From the NCBI GenBank assembly GCA_030018555.1, contig JASEHY010000026.1, positions 1 to 12,169 on the forward strand: DNA of 12,169 bases, read 5' to 3'. The notes beneath the pieces are model-generated. The model ran no database searches, had not been told where the DNA came from, and worked only from the letters and a program-made list of their open reading frames with translations. A program made the translations under genes and the position numbers. Within the stretch, counting starts at the first letter, position 1; each line of letters begins with the position of its first letter. The DNA comes from Planctomycetota bacterium (GTDB lineage Bacteria; Planctomycetota; MHYJ01; JACQXL01). Positions 1-5,879 of the stretch are shown here, one piece after another.

Positions 1-27
1 CGAGCCCCTTCGGGGCTCTCGCAATGA
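1..27. repeat. GTCATTGCGAG-type palindromic repeat (partial at window edge)
   Basis: Positions 2-8 (GAGCCCC) and 12-18 (GGGGCTC) form a perfect 7-bp hairpin with loop TTC, followed by CTCGCAATGACA. Read on the minus strand this is TGTCATTGCGAG plus a hairpin, a familiar dispersed intergenic repeat. A related half-copy (GCAATGACA) lies at 11299-11307. It sits just downstream of the receptor gene's stop. No T-run follows the hairpin inside the window, so I call it a repeat rather than an intrinsic terminator. The element may extend beyond position 1. Confidence 0.7.
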
Positions 28-56
28 CAAAAGAGGGGTTTATCAACAGTCTCATC

Positions 57-2105
57 TTAGAAATTCACATTTAGCGATAAGTTAACTACCCGGCCGGGTG
101 ATAGGATATCTTGAGTTGTCCCTTTATAAACGGTATATTCTTTGTCAAAGAGGTTTTCAACATCCACCGACAATCTGCTGTATTTACCAAAATTACGCAC
201 TAAACTTATATTAAAGGTATAGTATGAATTAAGTTCAATGGTATTTTGGTCGTTATCAAATCTTTTGCCGTTATAATTAAGAACTGCCTGACAGTCAAAT
301 AGTTCTGGTTGACGGTAAGCAACCCCAAATTGATAACTGTTTAACGGTGTATTAGCCAGATAATTATCCTCTACCGTCGGGTCTGTTGTATACTCTACTA
401 TCTTTGATTTATTATAAGTATAGTTAAACAAGGTTGAGAATTCATTAGTTATCTGCCAATCTAAAGCCGATTCCACTCCTTGTATTTTTACCTTAGTAAT
501 ATTATCCCATCTGGATTTTCTTGGCGGAGTTACGGATATGGTGCGTTCTCCAATATAATCCCGGGCATTGGATTGATATAGTGTTAATTTACCTAACAGA
601 TTATCTAAGAATTGTTGTTCTATTCCCGCATCATAGGAGAGTACTTTTTCAGGTTGAAGTTGGGGATTGCTTTCAATAAGGAGTGGGCCTCTCATATAAG
701 TTGCATATAATTCAAAAAGAGAGGGGGCTTTAAAGCCACTGCCTACAGAACTTTTTAGAGTTGTGACGTTGTTCAGATGATAAACCAATCCCAACTTCGG
801 ACTGAATTTACGCCATTGGTGTGCTGGAAAATCATTCTGATAGGCAGGCGATGGTGCCGGGTTAGTATCCCAGTTTTTGCCGTTATAAGATTTTATCCAA
901 TCATACCGTGCACCCAAAGTTGTAATTAAATGGTTATCTAATAATTTGAATTCGTTATGAATAAAAGGAGCGATTAAAAGTTGTTCTCCCTTAGCGCCAC
1001 CTGAACGTCCCCCTGTATAATATTTCTTGTCTATATCAAGTTTATTATCGGTGTAATCTATGCCGGTAACCATTGTATATTTATCAAATAAACGCAAGGT
1101 TGATTGAACGCTTCCGCCCAAGCCGCTTGTGGGAATGGATTCCTTAAGATAAAGAGAACTATAAGTCGGTGGTCTATCGTACAAATTAGTCCATTCATCA
1201 TTATTGAATCTGAGGGTAGCAAGCCAATCTCCGCCTGAGACGGACTCACCATCTTTTGACCAATTAAGCCAAAAATGATTATTACGACTATAGCCATACT
1301 CATATTCCCGTCTGCCACCTCTTTTAGAATAAAACTGTGAATAACCCAACGTGAAAGCAGATTTATCATCCAATTCATACATAAACTTGGTAAGCACCCT
1401 ATCCTCTTTACGAAATCGTTTTATGTCATATGATTGCTCCGGGTCTGTTCCCTTATAGCCATCGCTTTGTTCATATTCACCATTAAAACAATAACTGAAT
1501 TTTCCCGATTTACCACTCTGGCCTAATTTAGTCAACAAGGTATTCATACTACCGTATTTTTGTTGGAAGATGGTTTGCCGGGTGGACTCGGGTTTTTTGG
1601 TAATGATATTAATAACCCCGCCGATGGCATTAGAACCGTAGAGTCCCGAAGCAGGTCCACGTAGAATCTCTATCCGCTCAATAGATTCTTTAGAAATCTG
1701 TGACCATTCCACCCAGCCGGTATAAACGTTATTTTGCGGAATGCCATCCACCAGGACCAGAGTCCGTTCACCATATCCGCCGGTCCCTCTAAGATTTACC
1801 GGCCGGTTACCACCAACTATATTCATACCGTAATGATAGTTCACATTAACACCGGGTGTGCCCCGTAAAATGTCTTCTACCTTCTCAAAGGGTGATGCCT
1901 TAATATCTTCATTACTAATAATCGTTATGCTATTAGGCACATCCTCAACTCGGGTTTTGATTCTTGACGCCGTAACCACAATCTCTTCAACTTCAGCAGA
2001 TTTATCTTCTGTGATTGGTTTAGTTGTCTCCTCCGCCAGAACCATACCGGCGATTACAACGCAAGTTATTAGCGACATAATAATCCATTTAAATAATTTT
2101 AACAT
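57..2105 (-). CDS. TonB-dependent outer-membrane receptor
   Basis: Outer-membrane beta-barrel receptor that imports a ligand (siderophore, cobalamin, metal chelate or similar) using TonB/ExbBD energy. The 682-residue length is normal for the family. Residues 1-24 are a signal peptide with hydrophobic core and VLA cleavage site. Residues 40-48 (EEIVVTASR) are a TonB box. The plug spans about 55-170 and includes the conserved LRGPASGLYGSNAIGGV stretch near 148-164. The rest is barrel, with the late motif VENLFDKEY and a C-terminal Phe (NVNF) as expected for BAM recognition. ATG start; GAGAGG at 2116-2121 is a Shine-Dalgarno 10 nt upstream. It is closest in style to the BtuB/CirA/FepA group, but the substrate cannot be read from the sequence. 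No TonB, ABC or periplasmic binding-protein gene is adjacent. A promoter and palindromes lie upstream. Confidence 0.95.
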   Translation of the reverse strand: MLKLFKWIIMSLITCVVIAGMVLAEETTKPITEDKSAEVEEIVVTASRIKTRVEDVPNSITIISNEDIKASPFEKVEDILRGTPGVNVNYHYGMNIVGGNRPVNLRGTGGYGERTLVLVDGIPQNNVYTGWVEWSQISKESIERIEILRGPASGLYGSNAIGGVINIITKKPESTRQTIFQQKYGSMNTLLTKLGQSGKSGKFSYCFNGEYEQSDGYKGTDPEQSYDIKRFRKEDRVLTKFMYELDDKSAFTLGYSQFYSKRGGRREYEYGYSRNNHFWLNWSKDGESVSGGDWLATLRFNNDEWTNLYDRPPTYSSLYLKESIPTSGLGGSVQSTLRLFDKYTMVTGIDYTDNKLDIDKKYYTGGRSGGAKGEQLLIAPFIHNEFKLLDNHLITTLGARYDWIKSYNGKNWDTNPAPSPAYQNDFPAHQWRKFSPKLGLVYHLNNVTTLKSSVGSGFKAPSLFELYATYMRGPLLIESNPQLQPEKVLSYDAGIEQQFLDNLLGKLTLYQSNARDYIGERTISVTPPRKSRWDNITKVKIQGVESALDWQITNEFSTLFNYTYNKSKIVEYTTDPTVEDNYLANTPLNSYQFGVAYRQPELFDCQAVLNYNGKRFDNDQNTIELNSYYTFNISLVRNFGKYSRLSVDVENLFDKEYTVYKGTTQDILSPGRVVNLSLNVNF

Positions 2106-2158
2106 CCTGATTTAACCTCTCTTCCCCCACATAATAATATCGGTTCTTCCGACATTTT

Positions 2159-2178
2159 AGTGGGTAACTCTACCCACT
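2159..2178 (-). promoter_or_regulatory. 8-bp hairpin in receptor 5' UTR
   Basis: AGTGGGTA / TACCCACT is a perfect 8-bp inverted repeat with a 4-nt loop, inside the predicted leader. A second small hairpin, TCGG-TTCTT-CCGA, follows at 2140-2152. The leader is too short, and lacks the conserved cores, for a cobalamin riboswitch. The palindrome could act in RNA or as a DNA operator. Confidence 0.4.
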
Positions 2179-2189
2179 TTCTTAATACA

Positions 2190-2204
2190 CTTCTAATATA
2201 GAAG
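2190..2204. promoter_or_regulatory. candidate operator palindrome over the -10 box
   Basis: CTTCTA-ATA-TAGAAG is a perfect 6+6 inverted repeat that covers the -10 hexamer of the receptor promoter, which is a typical place for a repressor to bind. It matches no operator consensus that I recognise (it is not an evident Fur box). Confidence 0.35.
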
Positions 2205-2222
2205 TTTTGTGATTTTTGTCAA
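2195..2222 (-). promoter_or_regulatory. sigma70-type promoter of the TonB receptor gene
   Basis: On the minus strand, TTGACA (2217-2222, a perfect -35) is followed after 16 nt by TATATT (2195-2200). TATTAG at 2193-2198 is an alternative -10 with an 18-nt spacer. Transcription from here gives a 5' UTR of about 80 nt. Confidence 0.6.
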
Positions 2223-2246
2223 TAACTTTCTATTAGGAAAAAGGAT

Positions 2247-2534
2247 TTGGTTCTTCACGGAAAAGTGTGGGTTCACCCTGAATGGTTCACCATGAATGGG
2301 CAAGGAGTTACATACCCCCTTACCCACACTTTTCCCGGAAGACCCAAAAATATAAGTCCGCAAGAAATTCAGCGGATAAAGAAGCGACAAAAGAAACGAG
2401 GACGAATAGAAGGATGTATTGGTCATAGCAAGGTGAAGTTTGGGTTAGAGCGGCTCAGGTATGCCAGCGAGAAGATTGAAGTAATGTTAGGACTGACGGC
2501 GATGAACTTGAAGACGGCGGTAGCCAGAATGTAG
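2247..2534 (+). pseudogene. IS5-type DDE transposase, C-terminal remnant
   Basis: Broken transposase. The recognisable part is about residues 29-95, beginning at FPGRPKNIS. It carries the K-R-rich turn, then RIEGCIGHSK and FGLERLRY, and ends MNLKTAVARM. This is the usual end of IS5/IS1182-group DDE transposases, with the third acidic catalytic residue (E of IEG). The first two catalytic Asp residues and the N-terminal roughly 250 residues expected for the family are absent. The open frame extends left only by reading through an inverted-repeat region (2259-2335) from a TTG with no ribosome binding site, so residues 1-28 are probably not transposase. Non-coding DNA to about 2640 may be the rest of the element's right side. 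It should not be active. The family is assigned from motifs only. Confidence 0.75.
2259..2335. repeat. 14-bp inverted repeat with internal tandem direct repeat
   Basis: GGAAAAGTGTGGGT (2259-2272) and its exact reverse complement (2322-2335) enclose 49 nt. Within this lie two overlapping copies of GGTTCACC(C/A)TGAATGG (2270-2285 and 2284-2299). It directly abuts the recognisable transposase segment, so it may be an IS end, a MITE-like insertion or a dispersed palindrome. Confidence 0.6.
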
Positions 2535-2733
2535 ACAAGATGAAAGGATAAAAAGGGTAATAAAAAAGCCGAATGATTGGGCTGAGATGAGGAGTCTGTT
2601 TTCATCAAAACCTACAAAAACATTTTTCAGTAGACCCTACCTTATAACCCGTCCAAATCACGACATTCCCGCCACGGTGTGTGTCATCTGTCATGGGGAC
2701 ACCCTCCAGAGGTCATGCCTACGGCAGATCCGC
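2535..2733. other. gene-free stretch between transposase remnant and radical SAM gene
   Basis: Together with 2106-2246 this makes up the non-coding part of the region between the receptor and radical SAM genes. From 2535 to about 2640 it is AT-rich and follows directly from the transposase stop, so it is plausibly residual IS sequence. From about 2660 it becomes GC-richer and enters the GTCA-ended repeat. Short open frames here have no ribosome binding site or recognisable product. I see no RNA gene. Confidence 0.5.
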
Positions 2734-2757
2734 CTACGGAGTGACGGGCAGGCCTGC
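2713..2757. repeat. GTCA-ended repeat overlapping the radical SAM 3' end
   Basis: It contains two direct copies of GCCTACGG (2717-2724, 2732-2739) bounded by GTCA (2713) and TGAC (2742-2745), followed by a 10-bp palindrome GCAGGCCTGC (2748-2757). The terminal GTCA/TGAC bases resemble those of the repeats at the left edge and at 11198-11307. The stop codon of the radical SAM gene (2734-2736) lies inside the second GCCTACGG copy. Confidence 0.5.
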
Positions 2758-4491
2758 TTCTATAATGTCCCACGGTAATATTTCTGATAACTCCCTTTTT
2801 CTAAGGGCATAAAAATCAGGGTCAAAGTTATCGTCCATTTCCTTAAATGCCTTTAGCCAGCGGGTGAAATCAAAGAACTCATCCCAGGCATCAAGCCGAC
2901 AGCCCTGTTGATGCGCTAATAGTAAGAGCCGGCCCAACCGTCTATCCCCGCGTGAGAAAACAGATTCTAGATAACTACGTTCTGGCAGATGGAATTTTGC
3001 TCTGATAGACCTTGCCCCCCCCCTTAAGAGTTTTCCCAAGAACTCTTGTTTTTGCCTGAGTGTCTCTATATTATCCATCCCTGCCCATTGAAATAGGGTA
3101 TGTGGTTTGGGAACAAATGGTGAGATGGTTACATTGATATTACCCCGGCTGGAGAAGAATTCCCGTCCGATTCCTGATGCCTGATGGACGATGTCAGCAA
3201 TGGCTTTGAGGTCATCAGCGGTTTCGGTGGGGAGTCCAATCATAAAATAGAGTTTAACGAGCCGCCAGCCGTTCTTATAAGCGGCTCTGACCGCCTGGTA
3301 AAGGTCTTCATTCTGGATGTTTTTAGAGATAATTTCTCTGAGGCGCTCTGTGCCGGCTTCTGGCGCCATAGTAAGACCGGATTTGCGAACCGCATTAAGA
3401 ACCTCAGGTAACTTGAAGAGGTTTTCATCCACGCGCAAGGATGGAAGCGATAAACCCACTCTTTTACTCTTAAATCTGCTGGTCAGACGCAGTATTAACT
3501 CGTCTATATCAGGGTAATCACTACTTGATAATGAAAGTAACGAGATTTCATCATAGCCGGTCTTTTTGTATATTTCTTCAGCCAGAAAGGTTAATTTGCT
3601 TACGGAGCGAAACCGCAAAGGTGATTTGATTACCCCGGAGATACAGAATTTACAGAGATGTGGACACCCCCGCATTATTTCCAGATTAATCCGGCTGTGT
3701 ATCACTTCACCATAAGGGACGATTGGGCTCGTGGGATAATATGCCTCGTCAAGATTCTCCACTGTTGCCTTAGTTATCTTCAGAGGCAAGTCGTCAAAGA
3801 GCGGTCTTATCTCTCTGATAGTGCCGTTGTCGTTGTAATCAAGTCCGTATAAAGAAGGTGCGTAAAGAGAAGGAATACTCCGGGCAAGGTGGCGGACAAG
3901 TTCTTTTCGGCTAAGGGTGTTAGTGGACTTGACCTGTTTTATTGCCTCAATGATATCCACAATCCTTTCTTCTCCGTCGCCGATAACGAATATATCAATA
4001 AAATCTGCGAGTGGTTCGGGATTAAAGACGCAGGGACCACCGGCAATAACCAGCGGGGTATTATCAGAACGCTCTTTGCTTAACAGAGGAATACCTGCCA
4101 AAGAGAGCATATTCAGAACATTGGTATATGATAATTCATACTGCAGGGAGAAGGCGACGATGTCAAACTGATTCAGTGGTGTATGAGTTTCCAATGTAAA
4201 GAGAGGGATATTGTTTTTCCGCAAGAGGTTCTCCATATCTATCTGAGGGGTAAAGGCACGTTCTGCCAGAGCGGATTTATGGTTATTGATGATACCATAT
4301 AAGACCTGCATTCCCCAGTGCGACATACCGATATGATAGGTATCAGAGAAACACAGGGCAATTTTCACTGCAACTGAATTATGGTCTTTGGTAATAGTGT
4401 TTAATTCACCACCGAGGTATTGAGATGGGGAGCGAACCTGAAGAAGTAGCGGTTCAATCTGTGGCCAGAGAGTTTGAGATATAGAGTTCAA
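2734..4491 (-). CDS. B12-binding-like radical SAM protein, TIGR03960 type, altered C-terminus
   Basis: Radical SAM enzyme of the family usually encoded with a DUF2344 (TIGR03936) partner near rng/rplU; its reaction is not established. Residues 40-180 form the N-terminal B12-binding-like domain (DTYHIGMSH, FSLQYELSYTNVLNML, IAGGPCVFNPEP, GDGEE) and lack the classical DxHxxG cobalamin motif. The 4Fe-4S site is CPHLCKFC, with C276, C280 and C283 (CX3CX2C). Further family signatures are MAPEAGTERLR near 375-385, KLYFMIGLPTE near 413-423 and FSRGDRRLGRLL near 512-523. The TTG start is well supported: GGAGGG (4500-4505) lies 8 nt upstream, a stop codon is just above it and no other start is nearby. 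The protein ends a few residues after the conserved LPWD, in repeat-encoded GLPVTP, so the normal extra C-terminal segment is missing. A run of nine G occurs near residue 491. The DUF2344 partner is not in this window. Confidence 0.9.
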   Translation of the reverse strand: MNSISQTLWPQIEPLLLQVRSPSQYLGGELNTITKDHNSVAVKIALCFSDTYHIGMSHWGMQVLYGIINNHKSALAERAFTPQIDMENLLRKNNIPLFTLETHTPLNQFDIVAFSLQYELSYTNVLNMLSLAGIPLLSKERSDNTPLVIAGGPCVFNPEPLADFIDIFVIGDGEERIVDIIEAIKQVKSTNTLSRKELVRHLARSIPSLYAPSLYGLDYNDNGTIREIRPLFDDLPLKITKATVENLDEAYYPTSPIVPYGEVIHSRINLEIMRGCPHLCKFCISGVIKSPLRFRSVSKLTFLAEEIYKKTGYDEISLLSLSSSDYPDIDELILRLTSRFKSKRVGLSLPSLRVDENLFKLPEVLNAVRKSGLTMAPEAGTERLREIISKNIQNEDLYQAVRAAYKNGWRLVKLYFMIGLPTETADDLKAIADIVHQASGIGREFFSSRGNINVTISPFVPKPHTLFQWAGMDNIETLRQKQEFLGKLLRGGARSIRAKFHLPERSYLESVFSRGDRRLGRLLLLAHQQGCRLDAWDEFFDFTRWLKAFKEMDDNFDPDFYALRKRELSEILPWDIIEAGLPVTP

Positions 4492-4499
4492 TTCTTAAT

Positions 4500-4505
4500 C
4501 CCTCC
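4500..4505 (-). promoter_or_regulatory. ribosome binding site fixing a TTG start
   Basis: GGAGGG on the minus strand, 8 nt before TTG at 4491. An in-frame TAA lies one codon upstream of the TTG and the next Met is residue 56, so this site decides the start of the radical SAM gene. Confidence 0.8.
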
Positions 4506-4521
4506 ACTTCGTTACGGGATA

Positions 4522-4573
4522 AGAGCCAGTAACGGGCTTTTGTCTCTACGAGCCAAAATCCCTAACTGGCTCT
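4522..4573 (-). repeat. large hairpin covering the permease stop codon
   Basis: AGAGCCAGT (4522-4530) pairs perfectly with ACTGGCTCT (4565-4573). Inside it GGG pairs with CCC and TTTTG with CAAAA, giving a 17-bp interrupted stem with a short apical loop. The stop codon of the permease gene (4572-4574) lies at its edge, and the radical SAM ribosome binding site follows about 17 nt after it. There is no T-run, so it is not a standard intrinsic terminator. It could be an mRNA-stabilising or attenuating structure between two minus-strand genes, or a dispersed palindromic element. Confidence 0.55.
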
Positions 4574-5363
4574 AATAAAACAGCCATGTGAGTATAAAGT
4601 CAAATATCAGAATTCCCACAAATGAGATAACCACTGATTTCATTGTGGCTTTTCCAACACCAGCAGCACCATTTTCTGCATTCAGTCCCTCAAGGCATCC
4701 AACAATCGCAATAGTGAATCCAAAAACCAGAGATTTGAATAAACCACTATAAATATCTTTGAGAGTTAAGGCATCAAGAGCATTACGGAAATAACTTGAA
4801 AAATCTATATTAAGTTCAAGATTCCCGATTAGAGCACCACCGGCTATCCCGATTATATTGGTGTAGATAGTAAGAAGCGGACAGATTATTAACATAGCAA
4901 CTACTCTGGGCAAGACCAAATAATTTATCGGGTCAATAGACATCACCTTTAGGGCGTCTATCTCTTCTGAAACCTTCATCGTGCCAAGTTCGGCGGCTAT
5001 GGTTGAGCCAATCAGTCCCGCAAGGATATAAGCGGTCATCACCGGACCCATCTCGCGACACATTGAAACCGAGACCAATATACCAATAGATGCCTCCTGT
5101 CCATAATGGGCAAGTTCCTTACCTGATTGTAACGCCAGAACCATTCCTGTAAAGATTGCCATTATCATCACTACCGGTAAAGAACCGAAGATATCCCTTT
5201 CTATTTCTGAAAGTATAGCCCTTTTCCTCCTGCCGATGTAAGGATATGCTCTCACTGTCTCTATTATAATGATAAGACAACTACCAAGTCTATGTAGGAA
5301 CATCCTGAGGGGCTCAATAAAAGGTATCTGTGTATTCACTGCCATAGATAAAAAGGATATCAA
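4572..5363 (-). CDS. mlaE: MlaE-family ABC transporter permease
   Basis: Inner-membrane permease of the Mla/MCE lipid-transport type, which moves phospholipid between inner and outer membrane with an ATPase (MlaF) and an MCE protein (MlaD). The 263-residue length is normal. Family signatures: SLPVVMIMAIFTGMVLALQ (61-79), REMGPVMTAYILAGLIGS (103-120), AAELGTMKVSEEIDAL (123-138, the ATPase-coupling region) and GAAGVGKAT (232-240). It has about five to six hydrophobic segments. Start is uncertain: TTG at 5363 opens the frame but ATG at 5345 (MAVNTQIPF) is also plausible, and neither has a clear Shine-Dalgarno. A hairpin lies just upstream. No mlaF or mlaD neighbour is visible; the next gene downstream is radical SAM. 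The symbol is by family; orthology to E. coli mlaE is not shown. Confidence 0.9.
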   Translation of the reverse strand: MISFLSMAVNTQIPFIEPLRMFLHRLGSCLIIIIETVRAYPYIGRRKRAILSEIERDIFGSLPVVMIMAIFTGMVLALQSGKELAHYGQEASIGILVSVSMCREMGPVMTAYILAGLIGSTIAAELGTMKVSEEIDALKVMSIDPINYLVLPRVVAMLIICPLLTIYTNIIGIAGGALIGNLELNIDFSSYFRNALDALTLKDIYSGLFKSLVFGFTIAIVGCLEGLNAENGAAGVGKATMKSVVISFVGILIFDFILTWLFY

Positions 5364-5368
5364 AGCCG

Positions 5369-5422
5369 AGAGGATAAATCAAGAAATATATTTTTCTTGA
5401 TAGCCAAGGCGGGATATCCTCT
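5369..5422. repeat. two-part inverted repeat between the permease and rplU
   Basis: ATCAAGAAA (5378-5386) and TTTCTTGAT (5393-5401) form a perfect 9-bp stem with a 6-nt loop. Outside it AGAGGATA (5369-5376) pairs with TATCCTCT (5415-5422), leaving an asymmetric bulge. It lies between divergent genes, in the 5' leader of the permease and upstream of rplU, so it could be an operator or leader structure for either. Confidence 0.5.
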
Positions 5423-5425
5423 AAC
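5397..5425 (+). promoter_or_regulatory. weak candidate promoter for rplU
   Basis: TTGATA (5397-5402), a 17-nt spacer, then TCTAAC (5420-5425), which matches four of six -10 positions. It overlaps the inverted repeat. This is the best candidate I find, but it is weak. Confidence 0.25.
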
Positions 5426-5489
5426 GGTTTCGGAGTATGAATAATCCATCGCTATGCTTGGTAGCCACCATCCTGTGAAGGACGGGATA

Positions 5490-5541
5490 AGTGCGACTAA
5501 TTCCCCCGCACATAATTTATGTGCGGGGTCAAAGTCGCACT
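5490..5541 (+). promoter_or_regulatory. nested hairpin leader directly before rplU
   Basis: The outer arms AGTGCGACT (5490-5498) and AGTCGCACT (5533-5541) are perfect complements. The inner arms CCCCGCACATAA (5504-5515) and TTATGTGCGGGG (5517-5528) form a further perfect 12-bp stem. The two stems are separated by a small internal loop (5 nt against 4 nt). The Shine-Dalgarno begins within a few nucleotides of the structure's end. Ribosomal protein genes are often controlled by leader RNA structures, so an L21-responsive leader is possible. A dispersed palindrome that happens to lie here is the alternative. Confidence 0.55.
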
Positions 5542-5558
5542 AAGAAAGGTCTATGAGA

Positions 5559-5876
5559 ATGAAATATGCTGTTATTAAAATCGGTTCAAAACAATATCAG
5601 GTAGAGGAAGGTAAGACGGTGCTGGTTGACCTCCAGAAGACCAAGACGGGTGATGAGATAACCTTTTCTGAAGTGGTCCTTTATGTAGATGGCGAGACTA
5701 TAAAAATAGGCACTCCGGTACTAAACGGTGCCAGGGTGGTGGGGCAGACAGGCGAAATAGTCAAGGATAAAAAAGTCGTAACCGGTAAATTCCGTAGAAG
5801 AGAGGGCTACCGCAGGAGTTATGGACATCGGAATAAATACACCCCTGTAAAAATCACTCAGATTATCATCGGGTAA
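5559..5876 (+). CDS. rplU: 50S ribosomal protein L21
   Basis: Large-subunit ribosomal protein L21 (bL21), which binds 23S rRNA. The first residues MKYAVIKIGSKQYQVEEG and the C-terminal signature GYRRSYGHRNKYTPVKI are diagnostic. The length of 105 residues from this start is normal (about 103). I chose ATG at 5559 over the in-frame ATG at 5553 because AAAGG (5545-5549) is 9 nt from the former and only 3 nt from the latter, and family members begin M(K)YAVI. rpmA (L27), normally directly downstream, is absent: the next gene is convergent and ends 3 nt after this stop. A strong nested hairpin lies just upstream. Confidence 0.97.
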   Translation: MKYAVIKIGSKQYQVEEGKTVLVDLQKTKTGDEITFSEVVLYVDGETIKIGTPVLNGARVVGQTGEIVKDKKVVTGKFRRREGYRRSYGHRNKYTPVKITQIIIG

Positions 5877-5879
5877 GAT

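Noticed and set aside
1..18. Intrinsic terminator of the receptor gene
   Set aside because: The hairpin is strong but no T-run is seen before the window ends, and the sequence matches a dispersed repeat better.
2106..2190. Cobalamin or similar riboswitch in the TonB receptor leader
   Set aside because: The leader is about 80 nt and lacks the conserved B12-box; only simple hairpins are present.
2193..2426. 77-codon minus-strand open frame opposite the transposase remnant
   Set aside because: It has no ribosome binding site, reads through the inverted repeat and lies antisense to the recognisable transposase codons.
2587..2778. 63-codon plus-strand open frame across the repeat
   Set aside because: It overlaps the radical SAM 3' end and the repeat, and has no ribosome binding site or recognisable motif.
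5402..5480. Possible tRNA, because a sequence ending GCCACCA occurs before rplU
   Set aside because: No cloverleaf, no GTTCGA T-loop and no acceptor-stem pairing can be drawn.
5553..5558. ATG at 5553 as start of L21
   Set aside because: It is only 3 nt from the Shine-Dalgarno; ATG at 5559 has proper spacing and matches the family's N-terminus.
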